A DNA stretch of 30,522 nucleotides. It comes from Ferrovibrio sp964429465. Lineage in GTDB: Bacteria; Pseudomonadota; Alphaproteobacteria; Ferrovibrionales; Ferrovibrionaceae. The DNA lies in NCBI GenBank assembly GCA_964429465.1, contig CAYSCA010000016.1, positions 1 to 30,522 on the forward strand, written 5' to 3'. The notes beneath the pieces are model-generated. The model did not search any database. It worked only from the letters and a program-made list of their open reading frames with translations, and was not told the DNA's origin. This document shows positions 7,980 through 16,205 of this stretch, one piece after another. The first letter of the stretch is position 1. Each line of letters starts with the position of its first letter. Both the position numbers and the translations under genes were made by a program.

Positions 7980-10900
7980 CCGCCTCCGATGCCGAGCTGA
8001 ACGCGCATCAGACCGGCCAGCGCGTCGCCGCCGATCCCGGCCTCTCGGCCTGGGTGGCGGCCAATGCCGGTTCGGGCAAGACGCGCGTGCTGGTCGATCG
8101 CGTCACCCGGCTGCTGCTGGCCGGCACGCGGCCGAGCGGCATCCTCTGCCTCACCTTCACCAAGGCGGCGGCCGCCGAGATGGCGATCCGGCTGACCGAC
8201 CGCCTCGGCGCCTGGACGACGGCGACGGACGAGAAACTGAGAGCCGAGTTGCGCGATCTGCTGGGCAGGCAGATCGCTGCCGAGGATATGGCGGCGGCGC
8301 GCCGGCTGTTTGCCCGCACGCTGGAATCGCCCGGCGGGCTTCGGCTGCAGACCGTGCATGCCTTCTGCGAATCGCTGCTGCAGCGCTTCCCGGTGGAAGC
8401 CGGCGTGCCGCCGGGCTTTGCCGTTGCCGACGAGGCCGCGACGGCGGAATTGTTCGCGCAGGCGCAGGAGCAGGTGCTGGCCGCCAGCGCCGATGATGCG
8501 GAATTCGCGCCGGTGATCCGTTTCTTCGCCGAGCGGATGGACGATGCGCGTTTCCGCAGCCTGCTGCGCCTCCTGCTGAGCCGGCGGCGCGATCTCGGCA
8601 TCCTGCTGGCCGAGGCCGGCGGTGCCGACGGCGCCATCGGCCGTCTGCACGCCCAGCTCGGCATCGCGCCGGATGCGACGCGCGAGGGCGAGATCCGCCG
8701 CCATATCGACGGCCTGGCGCTGGCCGATCTGCGCCGCGCCGCGGCCGCGCTGCTGCAGGGCGGCAAGAAGGACGGCGAGCTGGGCGCGCGGCTCGATGCC
8801 TGGCTCGCCGCCGGCTGCCTGCCCGAACGCTTCGAGGCCGAATGGCTGCCGGCCTTCTTCACCAGAAGCGATCCGACCAAGATCGTGGAGCGGCTGGCGA
8901 CTCAGGCCGCGGAAAAGATTGCCGCCGGCTGCGGCGCCGTGCTGAAGGCCGAGCAGGAGCGGCTGGTCGCGCTGAAGCTGGTGCTCAACGCCCTCACCGT
9001 GGCGGAGGCGACCGGCATGCTGCTGCGGCTGGCCGAGCGGCTGCTTCAGGCTTACGCCGCGCTGAAGGCCGCCCGCGGACAGCTCGATTATGACGACCTG
9101 ATCCTGCGCAGCCGCGACCTGCTGGTCGAGCCGACCAATGTGCCCTGGGTGATGTTCAAGCTGGACCAGGGCATCGACCACATCCTGGTCGACGAGGCAC
9201 AGGATACCAGCCCGGACCAGTGGTCGGTGATCGCCGCCCTGGCCGAGGATTTCTTCTCGGGCCTCGGCGCGCGCGATATCCACCGCACGGTCTTCGCCGT
9301 CGGCGACGTCAAGCAGTCGATCTACTCGTTCCAGGGCGCACGGCCGAAAGCCTTCCTCGACATGCGGCGCGATTTCGCCCGCCGCGCCGAAGCCGCCGGC
9401 CGGCAGCTGCATGCCGTGCCGCTGGAAATGTCTTTCCGCTCGGCGCCGGCGGTGCTGCAGCTGGTCGACGCCGTGTTCGCCGACGATGCCGCGCGCGAGG
9501 GCGTGGCCGAGGACGGCAGGCCGCTGCATCACCGCGCCAGCCGCCGCGAGGAAGCCGGCCGCATCGAGCTGTGGCCGCCCTTCAAACCCGATCCGCTGGC
9601 GCAGAGCGAAGCCTGGGATGTGCCGCTGGATTATGTCGGCCGCCGCGACCCGCGCGTGCGCCTGGCCGAATGCATCGCCCAGCAGATCAGATGCTGGATG
9701 GACGGTGAAGACCTGCCCAGCCAGGGCCGCCGGATCAGGGCCGGAGACGTGATGATCCTGGTGCGGCGCCGGAACGTGTTCTTCGAGGCGATGGTGCAGG
9801 CGCTGAAAAAGGCCGGCGTGCCGGTCGCCGGCGCCGACCGCATGAAGCTGGCCGAGCAGATGGCGGTGCTCGACCTGCTGGCCATCGGCGCCTTCTGCCT
9901 GCTGCCGGAAGACGATCTCAATCTGGCCGCCGTGCTGAAAGGCCCGCTGTTCAATTTCAGCGAGGAAGATCTCTTCGCGCTGGCCTGGCGTCGCGAGGAG
10001 AAGCGGCTGTGGCACGAATTGCTGCGCCGCGCCGACGAGCAGCCGCATTGGCGGGCGGCGGCCACCGGCCTGCGCGGCCTGATGGCGCGCGCCGATCTGG
10101 TCACGCCCTTCGCCTTCTACGCCGAATTGCTGGGCGCCGGCGGCGGCCGCAGGCGGCTGGTCGCGCGGCTCGGTGCGCAGGCCAACGAGCCGATCGACGA
10201 ATTCCTCGCCGCCACGCTGAATTTCGAGCGTGAGGCCGCGCCCAGCCTGCAGGGCTTCCTGGACTGGTTTCCGCGTCATGCCGGCGAGGTGAAGCGCGAC
10301 CTGGAGCAGAGCCGCGACGAGGTGCGCGTCCTCACCGTGCATGGCGCCAAGGGCCTGGAAGCGCCGATCGTCATCCTGCCGGATTCCTGCGACCTGCCGC
10401 AGGAGCGCGAGGGCGAAGGCCTGTTATGGAGCGAGGCGCCGGAGCCGCCGCGCCGGCCGGCACCGGGACCGGCGCAGGCCGTGCCGCAGCTTTACTGGCC
10501 GATGCGCAAGGATTGCGATACGCCGCTGACCGCGGCGATCCGCAGCCGCCGCAATGCCGAGCAGATGGCCGAGTATCGCCGCCTGTTATATGTGGCGCTG
10601 ACCCGCGCCCGCGACCGGCTGTATATCTGCGGCTACCTGAACGGCAGGACCGCCGAAAAGGGCCCGCCGGCGCAAAGCTGGTATGCGCTGGCGGCCGCCG
10701 GGCTTGACCGCCTGTCCCCCATGGAAGAGATCGCGTTGCCCTGGGACCGGGATGGCGCGAAGACCGGCCGCCGCTTCGAAAGCTTTCCCGGTCATCGCGG
10801 AACGACGAAGCCGCAAACCGCGACGGCCGGCCTGCGCGCGCTGCCGGACTGGGCGCGCCGGGCCGCGCCCGACGAGCCCCTGCCGCCGAAACCGCTCAGC

Positions 10901-11470
10901 CCCTCGCGCCCCAGCCGCCGCGAGGCGCCGCCGCTCAGCCCGGCCGCGGCCGGGCGCGTCGCCGGCCTGGCCCGCGGGCGGCTGATCCACCGCCTGCTGC
11001 AGACGCTCCCCGATCTCGCGCCGCCGCTGCGCGAAGAGGCGGCCCGGCGTTTCCTGGCCCATCCGGCGCACCGCATCACTGCCGAGGCGCAGGCGGAGAT
11101 CGCCGCCGAAGTGCTGGCGGTGCTCGACGATTCCGGCTTTGGCGCCGTCTTCAGCGCGGGCGCCGAAGTCGAGGCGCCGCTGGCCGGCCGGCTGGGCGAC
11201 CGGCTGGTCGCCGGGCAGGTTGATCGCCTGATCGTGAACGGCAATGCCGTGCTGGTCGTGGATTACAAGACCAACCGCCCGCCGCCGGCACGGGTGGAGG
11301 ATGTCGATCCCGCCTATCTGGAACAGATGGCGCTTTATCGCGGTCTGCTGCAGCAGATATTCCCGCGCCATGCGGTGCAGACCGCCCTGTTATGGACCTT
11401 TGCCCCGCGGCTGATGCCGCTGCCCGATGCGCTGCTGGACGCAGCCCTGGCGAATTTCACCGCAACGTGA
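7976..11470 (+). CDS. addA: Double-strand break repair helicase-nuclease AddA
   Basis: This is a 1164-residue UvrD/RecB-family helicase fused to a C-terminal nuclease. Walker A NAGSGKTR lies near residues 29-36, motif Ia LTFTKAAAAEM near 60, Walker B LVDEAQDTSPDQW near 404, motif III GDVKQSIYSFQGA near 445, motif V TVHGAKGLEAPIV near 790 and motif VI VALTRARDRLYIC near 875. The nuclease core VVDYKTNRPPP lies near 1095. The start ATG overlaps the addB stop by 4 nt, and the two proteins act as one complex. All helicase and nuclease motifs look intact, so the complex should be active. Confidence 0.97.
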   Translation: MTASDAELNAHQTGQRVAADPGLSAWVAANAGSGKTRVLVDRVTRLLLAGTRPSGILCLTFTKAAAAEMAIRLTDRLGAWTTATDEKLRAELRDLLGRQIAAEDMAAARRLFARTLESPGGLRLQTVHAFCESLLQRFPVEAGVPPGFAVADEAATAELFAQAQEQVLAASADDAEFAPVIRFFAERMDDARFRSLLRLLLSRRRDLGILLAEAGGADGAIGRLHAQLGIAPDATREGEIRRHIDGLALADLRRAAAALLQGGKKDGELGARLDAWLAAGCLPERFEAEWLPAFFTRSDPTKIVERLATQAAEKIAAGCGAVLKAEQERLVALKLVLNALTVAEATGMLLRLAERLLQAYAALKAARGQLDYDDLILRSRDLLVEPTNVPWVMFKLDQGIDHILVDEAQDTSPDQWSVIAALAEDFFSGLGARDIHRTVFAVGDVKQSIYSFQGARPKAFLDMRRDFARRAEAAGRQLHAVPLEMSFRSAPAVLQLVDAVFADDAAREGVAEDGRPLHHRASRREEAGRIELWPPFKPDPLAQSEAWDVPLDYVGRRDPRVRLAECIAQQIRCWMDGEDLPSQGRRIRAGDVMILVRRRNVFFEAMVQALKKAGVPVAGADRMKLAEQMAVLDLLAIGAFCLLPEDDLNLAAVLKGPLFNFSEEDLFALAWRREEKRLWHELLRRADEQPHWRAAATGLRGLMARADLVTPFAFYAELLGAGGGRRRLVARLGAQANEPIDEFLAATLNFEREAAPSLQGFLDWFPRHAGEVKRDLEQSRDEVRVLTVHGAKGLEAPIVILPDSCDLPQEREGEGLLWSEAPEPPRRPAPGPAQAVPQLYWPMRKDCDTPLTAAIRSRRNAEQMAEYRRLLYVALTRARDRLYICGYLNGRTAEKGPPAQSWYALAAAGLDRLSPMEEIALPWDRDGAKTGRRFESFPGHRGTTKPQTATAGLRALPDWARRAAPDEPLPPKPLSPSRPSRREAPPLSPAAAGRVAGLARGRLIHRLLQTLPDLAPPLREEAARRFLAHPAHRITAEAQAEIAAEVLAVLDDSGFGAVFSAGAEVEAPLAGRLGDRLVAGQVDRLIVNGNAVLVVDYKTNRPPPARVEDVDPAYLEQMALYRGLLQQIFPRHAVQTALLWTFAPRLMPLPDALLDAALANFTAT

Positions 11471-11489
11471 CTGGTCGGGCCCGCAGATC

Positions 11490-12275
11490 ATGCCTAGCTT
11501 GAGCCGCATGGGACCTCGACGCCTTTCCTCCTGGCTGGCGGGCATGACCGCGGCGACGCTGCCCGGCACTGTGCTGCTGGCGACCATCCTGCTCGGGACA
11601 AGCGGAGCGGCACAGGCGCAATCCCGGACAGCCTCGCCGGTGATCCTGGAACTCTTCACCAGCCAGGGCTGCAGCTCCTGCCCGCCTGCCGATGCGCTGA
11701 TGGCGGAATGGGCGAAACTGCCCGGCATCCTGCCGCTCTCGCTGCACGTCGATTACTGGGACTATCTCGGCTGGAAGGACACCTTCGGCAAGAAAGGCCA
11801 CAGCAGCCGGCAGCAGGAATATGCGCGCCATCTCGGCTCGCGCCAGATCTATACGCCGCAGGCGGTGGTCGACGGCCAGTTCCAGGCGATCGGCTCCGAC
11901 CGCAAGGCCGTGCAGGCGGCGCTGGCCAAGGCGCGCGGCGAGCAGCGCATCGCGCTGCAGGCCGAACGCGGCAAGGATGGCTGGCAGGTGCGCGTTCCGG
12001 CCGCCGCCGCCCAGGGCGAGGCGGAACTGGTGCTGTGCCGTTACGACCGGCGCCAGGAGGTCGCGATCGAGCGCGGCGAGAATACCGGTCGCACCATCAC
12101 CTATCTGAATGTGGCGCGCGCCTGGAACCGGTTCGGCCGCTGGAGCGGATCGGCCGGCCTCTATGCTGTGCCCGATCTCGGCGATATCGACTGGGACAAG
12201 GAAGGCGTCGTCGTCATGTTGCAGTCGCTCAATGGCGCCATCCTCGGCGCGGTCGACCTCAGGCCCGCGGGCTGA
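11490..12275 (+). CDS. Exported DUF1223 (thioredoxin-like) protein
   Basis: This 261-residue protein has an N-terminal signal segment: a basic region (PRRLSSW) and a hydrophobic stretch ending in GAAQAQS. A periplasmic location is inferred. The mature part opens with VILELFTSQGCSSCPPADALM, the DUF1223 hallmark, whose CSSC resembles a thioredoxin active site. Later segments (HVDYWDYLGWKD, YTPQAVVDG) fit the same family. Its biochemical role is not established. ATG 11490 is used; ATG 11508 is equally possible and neither has a clear ribosome site. It lies 19 nt after addA. Confidence 0.85.
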   Translation: MPSLSRMGPRRLSSWLAGMTAATLPGTVLLATILLGTSGAAQAQSRTASPVILELFTSQGCSSCPPADALMAEWAKLPGILPLSLHVDYWDYLGWKDTFGKKGHSSRQQEYARHLGSRQIYTPQAVVDGQFQAIGSDRKAVQAALAKARGEQRIALQAERGKDGWQVRVPAAAAQGEAELVLCRYDRRQEVAIERGENTGRTITYLNVARAWNRFGRWSGSAGLYAVPDLGDIDWDKEGVVVMLQSLNGAILGAVDLRPAG

Positions 12276-12281
12276 AGGCCG

Positions 12282-12300
12282 CGCTGCCGCTGCGGCAGCG
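12282..12300 (+). terminator. Perfect hairpin between DUF1223 gene and NUDIX gene (weak terminator candidate)
   Basis: CGCTGCCG (12282-12289) and CGGCAGCG (12293-12300) form a perfect 8-bp stem around the loop CTG, 6 nt after the DUF1223 stop. Only two T residues follow, so it is not a canonical intrinsic terminator. An exact TTGACA begins at 12301. Confidence 0.4.
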
Positions 12301-12355
12301 TTGACATGCCGCGCCACGGAGCGGAAGTTTCCTGACCAGAGAGAGGAAACGCCGC

Positions 12356-13156
12356 ATGAGCGACAAAACGCCCGCCGCCCTGAAACCTTCCAGCACCCTG
12401 CTGCTGGTGCGCGACGGCGAAGCGGGACTGGAAGTCTTCATGGTGAAGCGCCACCACGCGATCGATTTCGCATCCGGCGCCATGGTATTTCCCGGCGGCA
12501 AGCTGAGCGAGGGCGACAGCGATCCCGTACTGCAGGGCCGCCATGCCCGGCCGGGCAGCTTCGCGCCGGATCTCACGCCCTTTGCCTTCGGGGCGATCCG
12601 AGAGGCCTTCGAGGAATCCGGCCTGCTGCTGGCGCGGGCGAAGGGCGAGACCAGGCTGCTGCCGGCCGAGCGCGTGGAAAAGCTGGCCCATTGGCGCGAA
12701 CCGCTCAACCGCGGCGACAAGACCCTGCGCGACCTGGCCGAAGCCGAGCAGCTGGATTACGCGCTCGACACGCTGGTGCCGTTCGCGCACTGGATCACGC
12801 CCGAGCCGATGCCGAAGCGCTTCGATACCTGGTTCTTCCTAGCCAGGGCGCCGGAAGGGCAGATCGGCCTGCATGACGGCAGCGAGTCGGTGGAGTCGGA
12901 ATGGATCGGCGCGCAGGCAGCCCTCAATGAATGGGAAGCGCAGCGCCGCGTGATCGTGTTCGCGACCCGCATGCAGCTGGTGAAGCTGGCCCGCGCGGCC
13001 AGCGTGGACGCCGCGCTGGCCAATGCCGCGCGCGAGCCGATCGTCGATGTCATGCCGAAGCTGGACAAGACATCCTTCGCCGAGCCGCATCTGCGGATTC
13101 CGGCGGAAGCCGGCTACGGCGTCACCGAGGTGCCGCTGAGCCGGGTCGGGATGTAG
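12356..13156 (+). CDS. NUDIX hydrolase, NUDT19/CoA-diphosphatase-like
   Basis: This 266-residue NUDIX-fold protein starts at ATG 12356 behind a good ribosome site (AGAGAGGAAAC). The N-terminal strand (STLLLVRDGEAGLEVFMVKRH) is followed by MVFPGGKLSEGD. An insertion follows, then the catalytic helix GAIREAFEESGLLL, matching the REUxEExGU core. The segment HWITPEPMPKRFDTWFFLA resembles NUDT19/RP2-type proteins, which include acyl-CoA diphosphatases. The substrate is therefore likely a CoA or nucleotide diphosphate, but sequence does not decide it. It faces htpG tail to tail with 4 nt between the stops. Confidence 0.85.
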   Translation: MSDKTPAALKPSSTLLLVRDGEAGLEVFMVKRHHAIDFASGAMVFPGGKLSEGDSDPVLQGRHARPGSFAPDLTPFAFGAIREAFEESGLLLARAKGETRLLPAERVEKLAHWREPLNRGDKTLRDLAEAEQLDYALDTLVPFAHWITPEPMPKRFDTWFFLARAPEGQIGLHDGSESVESEWIGAQAALNEWEAQRRVIVFATRMQLVKLARAASVDAALANAAREPIVDVMPKLDKTSFAEPHLRIPAEAGYGVTEVPLSRVGM

Positions 13157-13160
13157 CCGC

Positions 13161-15020
13161 CTACAGCGCCTTCTGCATCACGCGCGCGAGGCGCTGGGCG
13201 AAGGCCTGCGGATCGGCCAGCGGCTCGCCCTCGACGAGGCGGGCCTGGTCGAGCAGAAGCTGGGCGGCATCGCCGAGCGCGTCGGCGGCGCCGGGCTGGG
13301 TCGCGCGCTCGGACAGTGTCTTGATCAGCGGATGCGCCGGGTTGATTTCCAGGATGCGCGTACTGGCGTGATCCAGCTTCTGGTGCATGCGCAGAAGCCG
13401 CTCCAGATGCATGTCCATGTCGCCCTCGGCCGCCGACAGGCAGACGGCGCTGTCGGTCAGCCGCTTGGATTCGCGCACATCCTTCACGGCATCGCCCAGT
13501 GTCTGCTTGAGCAATGCGATCAGCGTGCCCAGGGCCGCGCCCTCGGCCTTGTCCTCGTCCTTCTTCTCCGGCGCGTCGCCCTGGACGGCATCCAGATCGG
13601 CGCCCGCGCGGGTCGCCGACTTCAGCGGCTTGCCGGCATAGTCGCGCACCAGCGAGAGCCAGAAATCGTCCACCGGGTCGGTCAGCAGCAGGACCTCGAC
13701 GCCCTTGGCGCGGAAGCCTTCCAGCTGCGGGCTGCGCTTCAGCTGCTCGGCCTGCTCGCCGCTGATCACGTAGATCGCGCTCTGGCCGTCCTTCATGGCG
13801 GCGACGTATTCGTCCAGCGACACCCAGCCGTCCCGCGTGCTCGAGCGGAACCGCGCCAGCTTGAGCAGCGCCTCGCGATGCTCGTGATCCTCGTAGAGGC
13901 CTTCCTTCAGTACCGCGCCGAAATTCTCCCAGAATTTCGCATAGGCTTCGGCATCCTTGCCGGCCTTCCGCTCCAGCTCGGACAGGATGCGGCGCACGAT
14001 GGCTTGGCGGATGCGTGCCACCACCGGATTGTTCTGCAGCATCTCGCGGCTGACATTCAGCGGCAGGTCGGCGGAATCGACCACGCCGCGCAGGAAGCGC
14101 AGCCAGGCCGGCACCAGATCGTCGCAGCGGTCGGTGATGAAGATGCGGCGCACATAGAGCTTGAGCTGCGGCTTGCGCGCGGGATCGAACAGGTCATGCG
14201 GGCGCATGCCCGGAATGAACAGCAGCAGCGTGTAATCGAGCTTGCCTTCCGCCTTGGCGTGCAGGGTCAGCCAGGGCTCGTCGAAGGCATGCCCGACATG
14301 ATGGTAGAAATCCTTGTATTGCTGCTCGGTGATCTCCGATTTCGGGCGCGTCCACAGCGCGCTGGCGGCATTCACCGTCTCCGCCTTGTCGCCCTCCTGC
14401 AGCACCACCGGCAGGGCGATGTGGTCGGAATAGGTCTTCACGATGCTGCGCAGCCGCGCCGGGTCGAGAAACTCGTCCTCGCCCTGGCGCAGGTGCAGGA
14501 TGATCGTCGTGCCGCGGCCGGGCCTTTCGGCCTCGCCGATGGTGAACTGGCCCGAGCCGTCGGAAACCCAGCGCCAGGCCTGGCCCTCGCCGGCCTTGCG
14601 CGAGATCACCTCGACCTTGTCGGCCACCATGAAGGCGGAATAGAAGCCGACGCCGAACTGGCCGATCAGCGCCATGTCCCGGGCGCTGTCGCCGCTCAGG
14701 TTCGCGACGAATTCGCCGGTGCCCGAGCGCGCGATGGTGCCGAGATTGGCCACCATCTCGTCGCGGCTCATGCCGATGCCGTTATCGGCAAGCGTGAGCG
14801 TCCGCGCCGCCTTGTCGGCCGCAAGCGTCACCTTGAGATCGGCATCCCCCTCCCACAGCGCGTCATCGGTCTGGGCGGCGAAACGCAGCTTGTCGCAGGC
14901 ATCGGAAGCGTTCGAGATCAGCTCGCGAAGGAAGATTTCCTTCTGGCTGTAAAGCGCATGGGTGACGATATGGAGAAGCCGCGTCACCTCGGCCTGGAAC
15001 TGCATCGTCTGGTCGGTCAT
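13161..15020 (-). CDS. htpG: Molecular chaperone HtpG (Hsp90)
   Basis: This 619-residue cytoplasmic Hsp90 is close in length to the E. coli protein (624). The N-terminal GHKL ATPase is intact: the QAEVTRLLHIVTHALYSQKE start, ELISNASDACDKLR with the catalytic Glu and Mg-binding Asn, LADNGIGM, and GTIARSGTGEF. The middle domain has the arginine region LNVSREMLQNNPVV. The start at 15020 lies 32 nt downstream of the DUF4340 gene on the same strand, so htpG may be read from the ABC operon as well as from an unseen own promoter. No clear sigma-32 site was found in the short gap. Confidence 0.97.
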   Translation of the reverse strand: MTDQTMQFQAEVTRLLHIVTHALYSQKEIFLRELISNASDACDKLRFAAQTDDALWEGDADLKVTLAADKAARTLTLADNGIGMSRDEMVANLGTIARSGTGEFVANLSGDSARDMALIGQFGVGFYSAFMVADKVEVISRKAGEGQAWRWVSDGSGQFTIGEAERPGRGTTIILHLRQGEDEFLDPARLRSIVKTYSDHIALPVVLQEGDKAETVNAASALWTRPKSEITEQQYKDFYHHVGHAFDEPWLTLHAKAEGKLDYTLLLFIPGMRPHDLFDPARKPQLKLYVRRIFITDRCDDLVPAWLRFLRGVVDSADLPLNVSREMLQNNPVVARIRQAIVRRILSELERKAGKDAEAYAKFWENFGAVLKEGLYEDHEHREALLKLARFRSSTRDGWVSLDEYVAAMKDGQSAIYVISGEQAEQLKRSPQLEGFRAKGVEVLLLTDPVDDFWLSLVRDYAGKPLKSATRAGADLDAVQGDAPEKKDEDKAEGAALGTLIALLKQTLGDAVKDVRESKRLTDSAVCLSAAEGDMDMHLERLLRMHQKLDHASTRILEINPAHPLIKTLSERATQPGAADALGDAAQLLLDQARLVEGEPLADPQAFAQRLARVMQKAL

Positions 15021-15052
15021 GTCAGGGCTCCGGGCCGGCAGGCCGGCAAAGT

Positions 15053-16186
15053 TCAGCCTTCCTTCTTGCCCTCGTCCTTCTTCTCCGGCTCGATCAGGTC
15101 CTTCAGATGCCGGGTCAGGTCGCGGGCGGAGGATTCAGGCAGCAGATAGGCCCAGCCCTGCGTCCGCGCAACTGCCTCCTGCGCCTGTTTTTGCGCCTCT
15201 TCCGGCTTCACCTTGGCATCCGGCTTCGCCAGGGCGGCATCGAAAGCCACCGAAATGGTGGCCCAGACCTTCTTCCCCGCCTCCTCGGCAGGAATGGTCC
15301 GCACCGTCGCCCGCAGGCCGTCCACCGTGGTGATCTCGGTGACCGTGGCCTTGGAGAAATCCTTGCCCTCTGCCCTGGCGACATTGTCGAAGGTCAGGTA
15401 GGCGAGCGCGCCGGCCACCGCATCCACGTCGTATTGCGACGACATCTTCATGCCCTTGGGCAGCTCGGCCGGGACGAAATCGACGACGTCGCTGTCCGGC
15501 TTGGCCTTCGCCCGCACCAGCTTCAGCACCTCGCCGTCCGGATGGGTGACAACCGCCTCGGCGACGCGGTCGCGGTCGATCTTGACCGTCTCCTTGACCA
15601 GCCACTGCACCGGCGCGGCAGGCAGTTCCAGCGTGCCCCGCGCCAGCCAGGCGCGCGCCTCGCCGGGCTTGCGCACGTGATACTGGCCGGGCTTGCCGCC
15701 CACCGGATAGGATTTGATCTTGCCGACGATCACGGCCGCCAGGGCCTCGGACTTGCCGTCGGCCAGGCGCACCAGGATGGGGCCGGCATCCGATTTCGCG
15801 GCATCGTCCGCCGGCTTGTACTGGTCCGGCTCGGACACCTGCAGCAGATCGTAATGCTCGGGCTTGTCGGTGCGCGGCTCGACCGTCTCCAGCGCCGCGA
15901 TGCCGAGGATATTCTTGCGCACGAGATCGGCCCGCACTGGATAATTGTCGCGGCTCGGCATGGTCCATTCATCGGGCGCGGCGCCGCGCTCGATGCGGAA
16001 CAGGTCCTTCTGGGTGGCGATCTCCAGCGCCGCCACGTCGTTCACCTTGGCGGTGAGGCCCGGGAACAGCGGCTTCGTGGTGAAGTCGGCCTCGGTGGCG
16101 CTGTCGCGCGAGGCGGCCATCCACCAGCTCAGGCCGCCCAGGACGACCGCGGCGGCAAGCAGGAAAGCCCAGCTCTTGTTGCGCAT
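15053..16186 (-). CDS. DUF4340 domain protein, partner of the Gld-like ABC system
   Basis: This 377-residue membrane-anchored protein starts at ATG 16186, chosen because AGAGGAGGAT sits just upstream; the longer frame lacks a ribosome site. An N-terminal membrane segment (residues about 5-24, WAFLLAAAVVLGGLSWWMA) is followed by a large soluble, presumably periplasmic part with repeated beta-rich DUF4340 character (FRIERGAAPDEWTM, VRADLVRKNILGIAALE, LVRLADGKSEALAAVIVG). The C-terminal tail is Lys/Glu-rich (EPEKKDEGKKEG). It lies 19 nt after the GldG-like gene. Proteins of this type regularly accompany Gld-like ABC systems; their role is unknown. Confidence 0.85.
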   Translation of the reverse strand: MRNKSWAFLLAAAVVLGGLSWWMAASRDSATEADFTTKPLFPGLTAKVNDVAALEIATQKDLFRIERGAAPDEWTMPSRDNYPVRADLVRKNILGIAALETVEPRTDKPEHYDLLQVSEPDQYKPADDAAKSDAGPILVRLADGKSEALAAVIVGKIKSYPVGGKPGQYHVRKPGEARAWLARGTLELPAAPVQWLVKETVKIDRDRVAEAVVTHPDGEVLKLVRAKAKPDSDVVDFVPAELPKGMKMSSQYDVDAVAGALAYLTFDNVARAEGKDFSKATVTEITTVDGLRATVRTIPAEEAGKKVWATISVAFDAALAKPDAKVKPEEAQKQAQEAVARTQGWAYLLPESSARDLTRHLKDLIEPEKKDEGKKEG

Positions 16187-16205
16187 GTCGATCCTCCTCT
16201 GCGAC

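Noticed and set aside
7922..10342. Long antisense open frame of 806 codons opposite addA
   Set aside because: Same shadow pattern, no family motif, and all helicase motifs are on the plus strand.
15034..15047. GCCGGC-type hairpin in the gap before htpG as a terminator
   Set aside because: Only about five pairs with a tiny loop and no T tract; common by chance in such GC-rich DNA.
13332..15149. Plus-strand open frame of 605 codons across htpG
   Set aside because: The minus strand is unmistakably HtpG; the plus frame is low-information shadow sequence.
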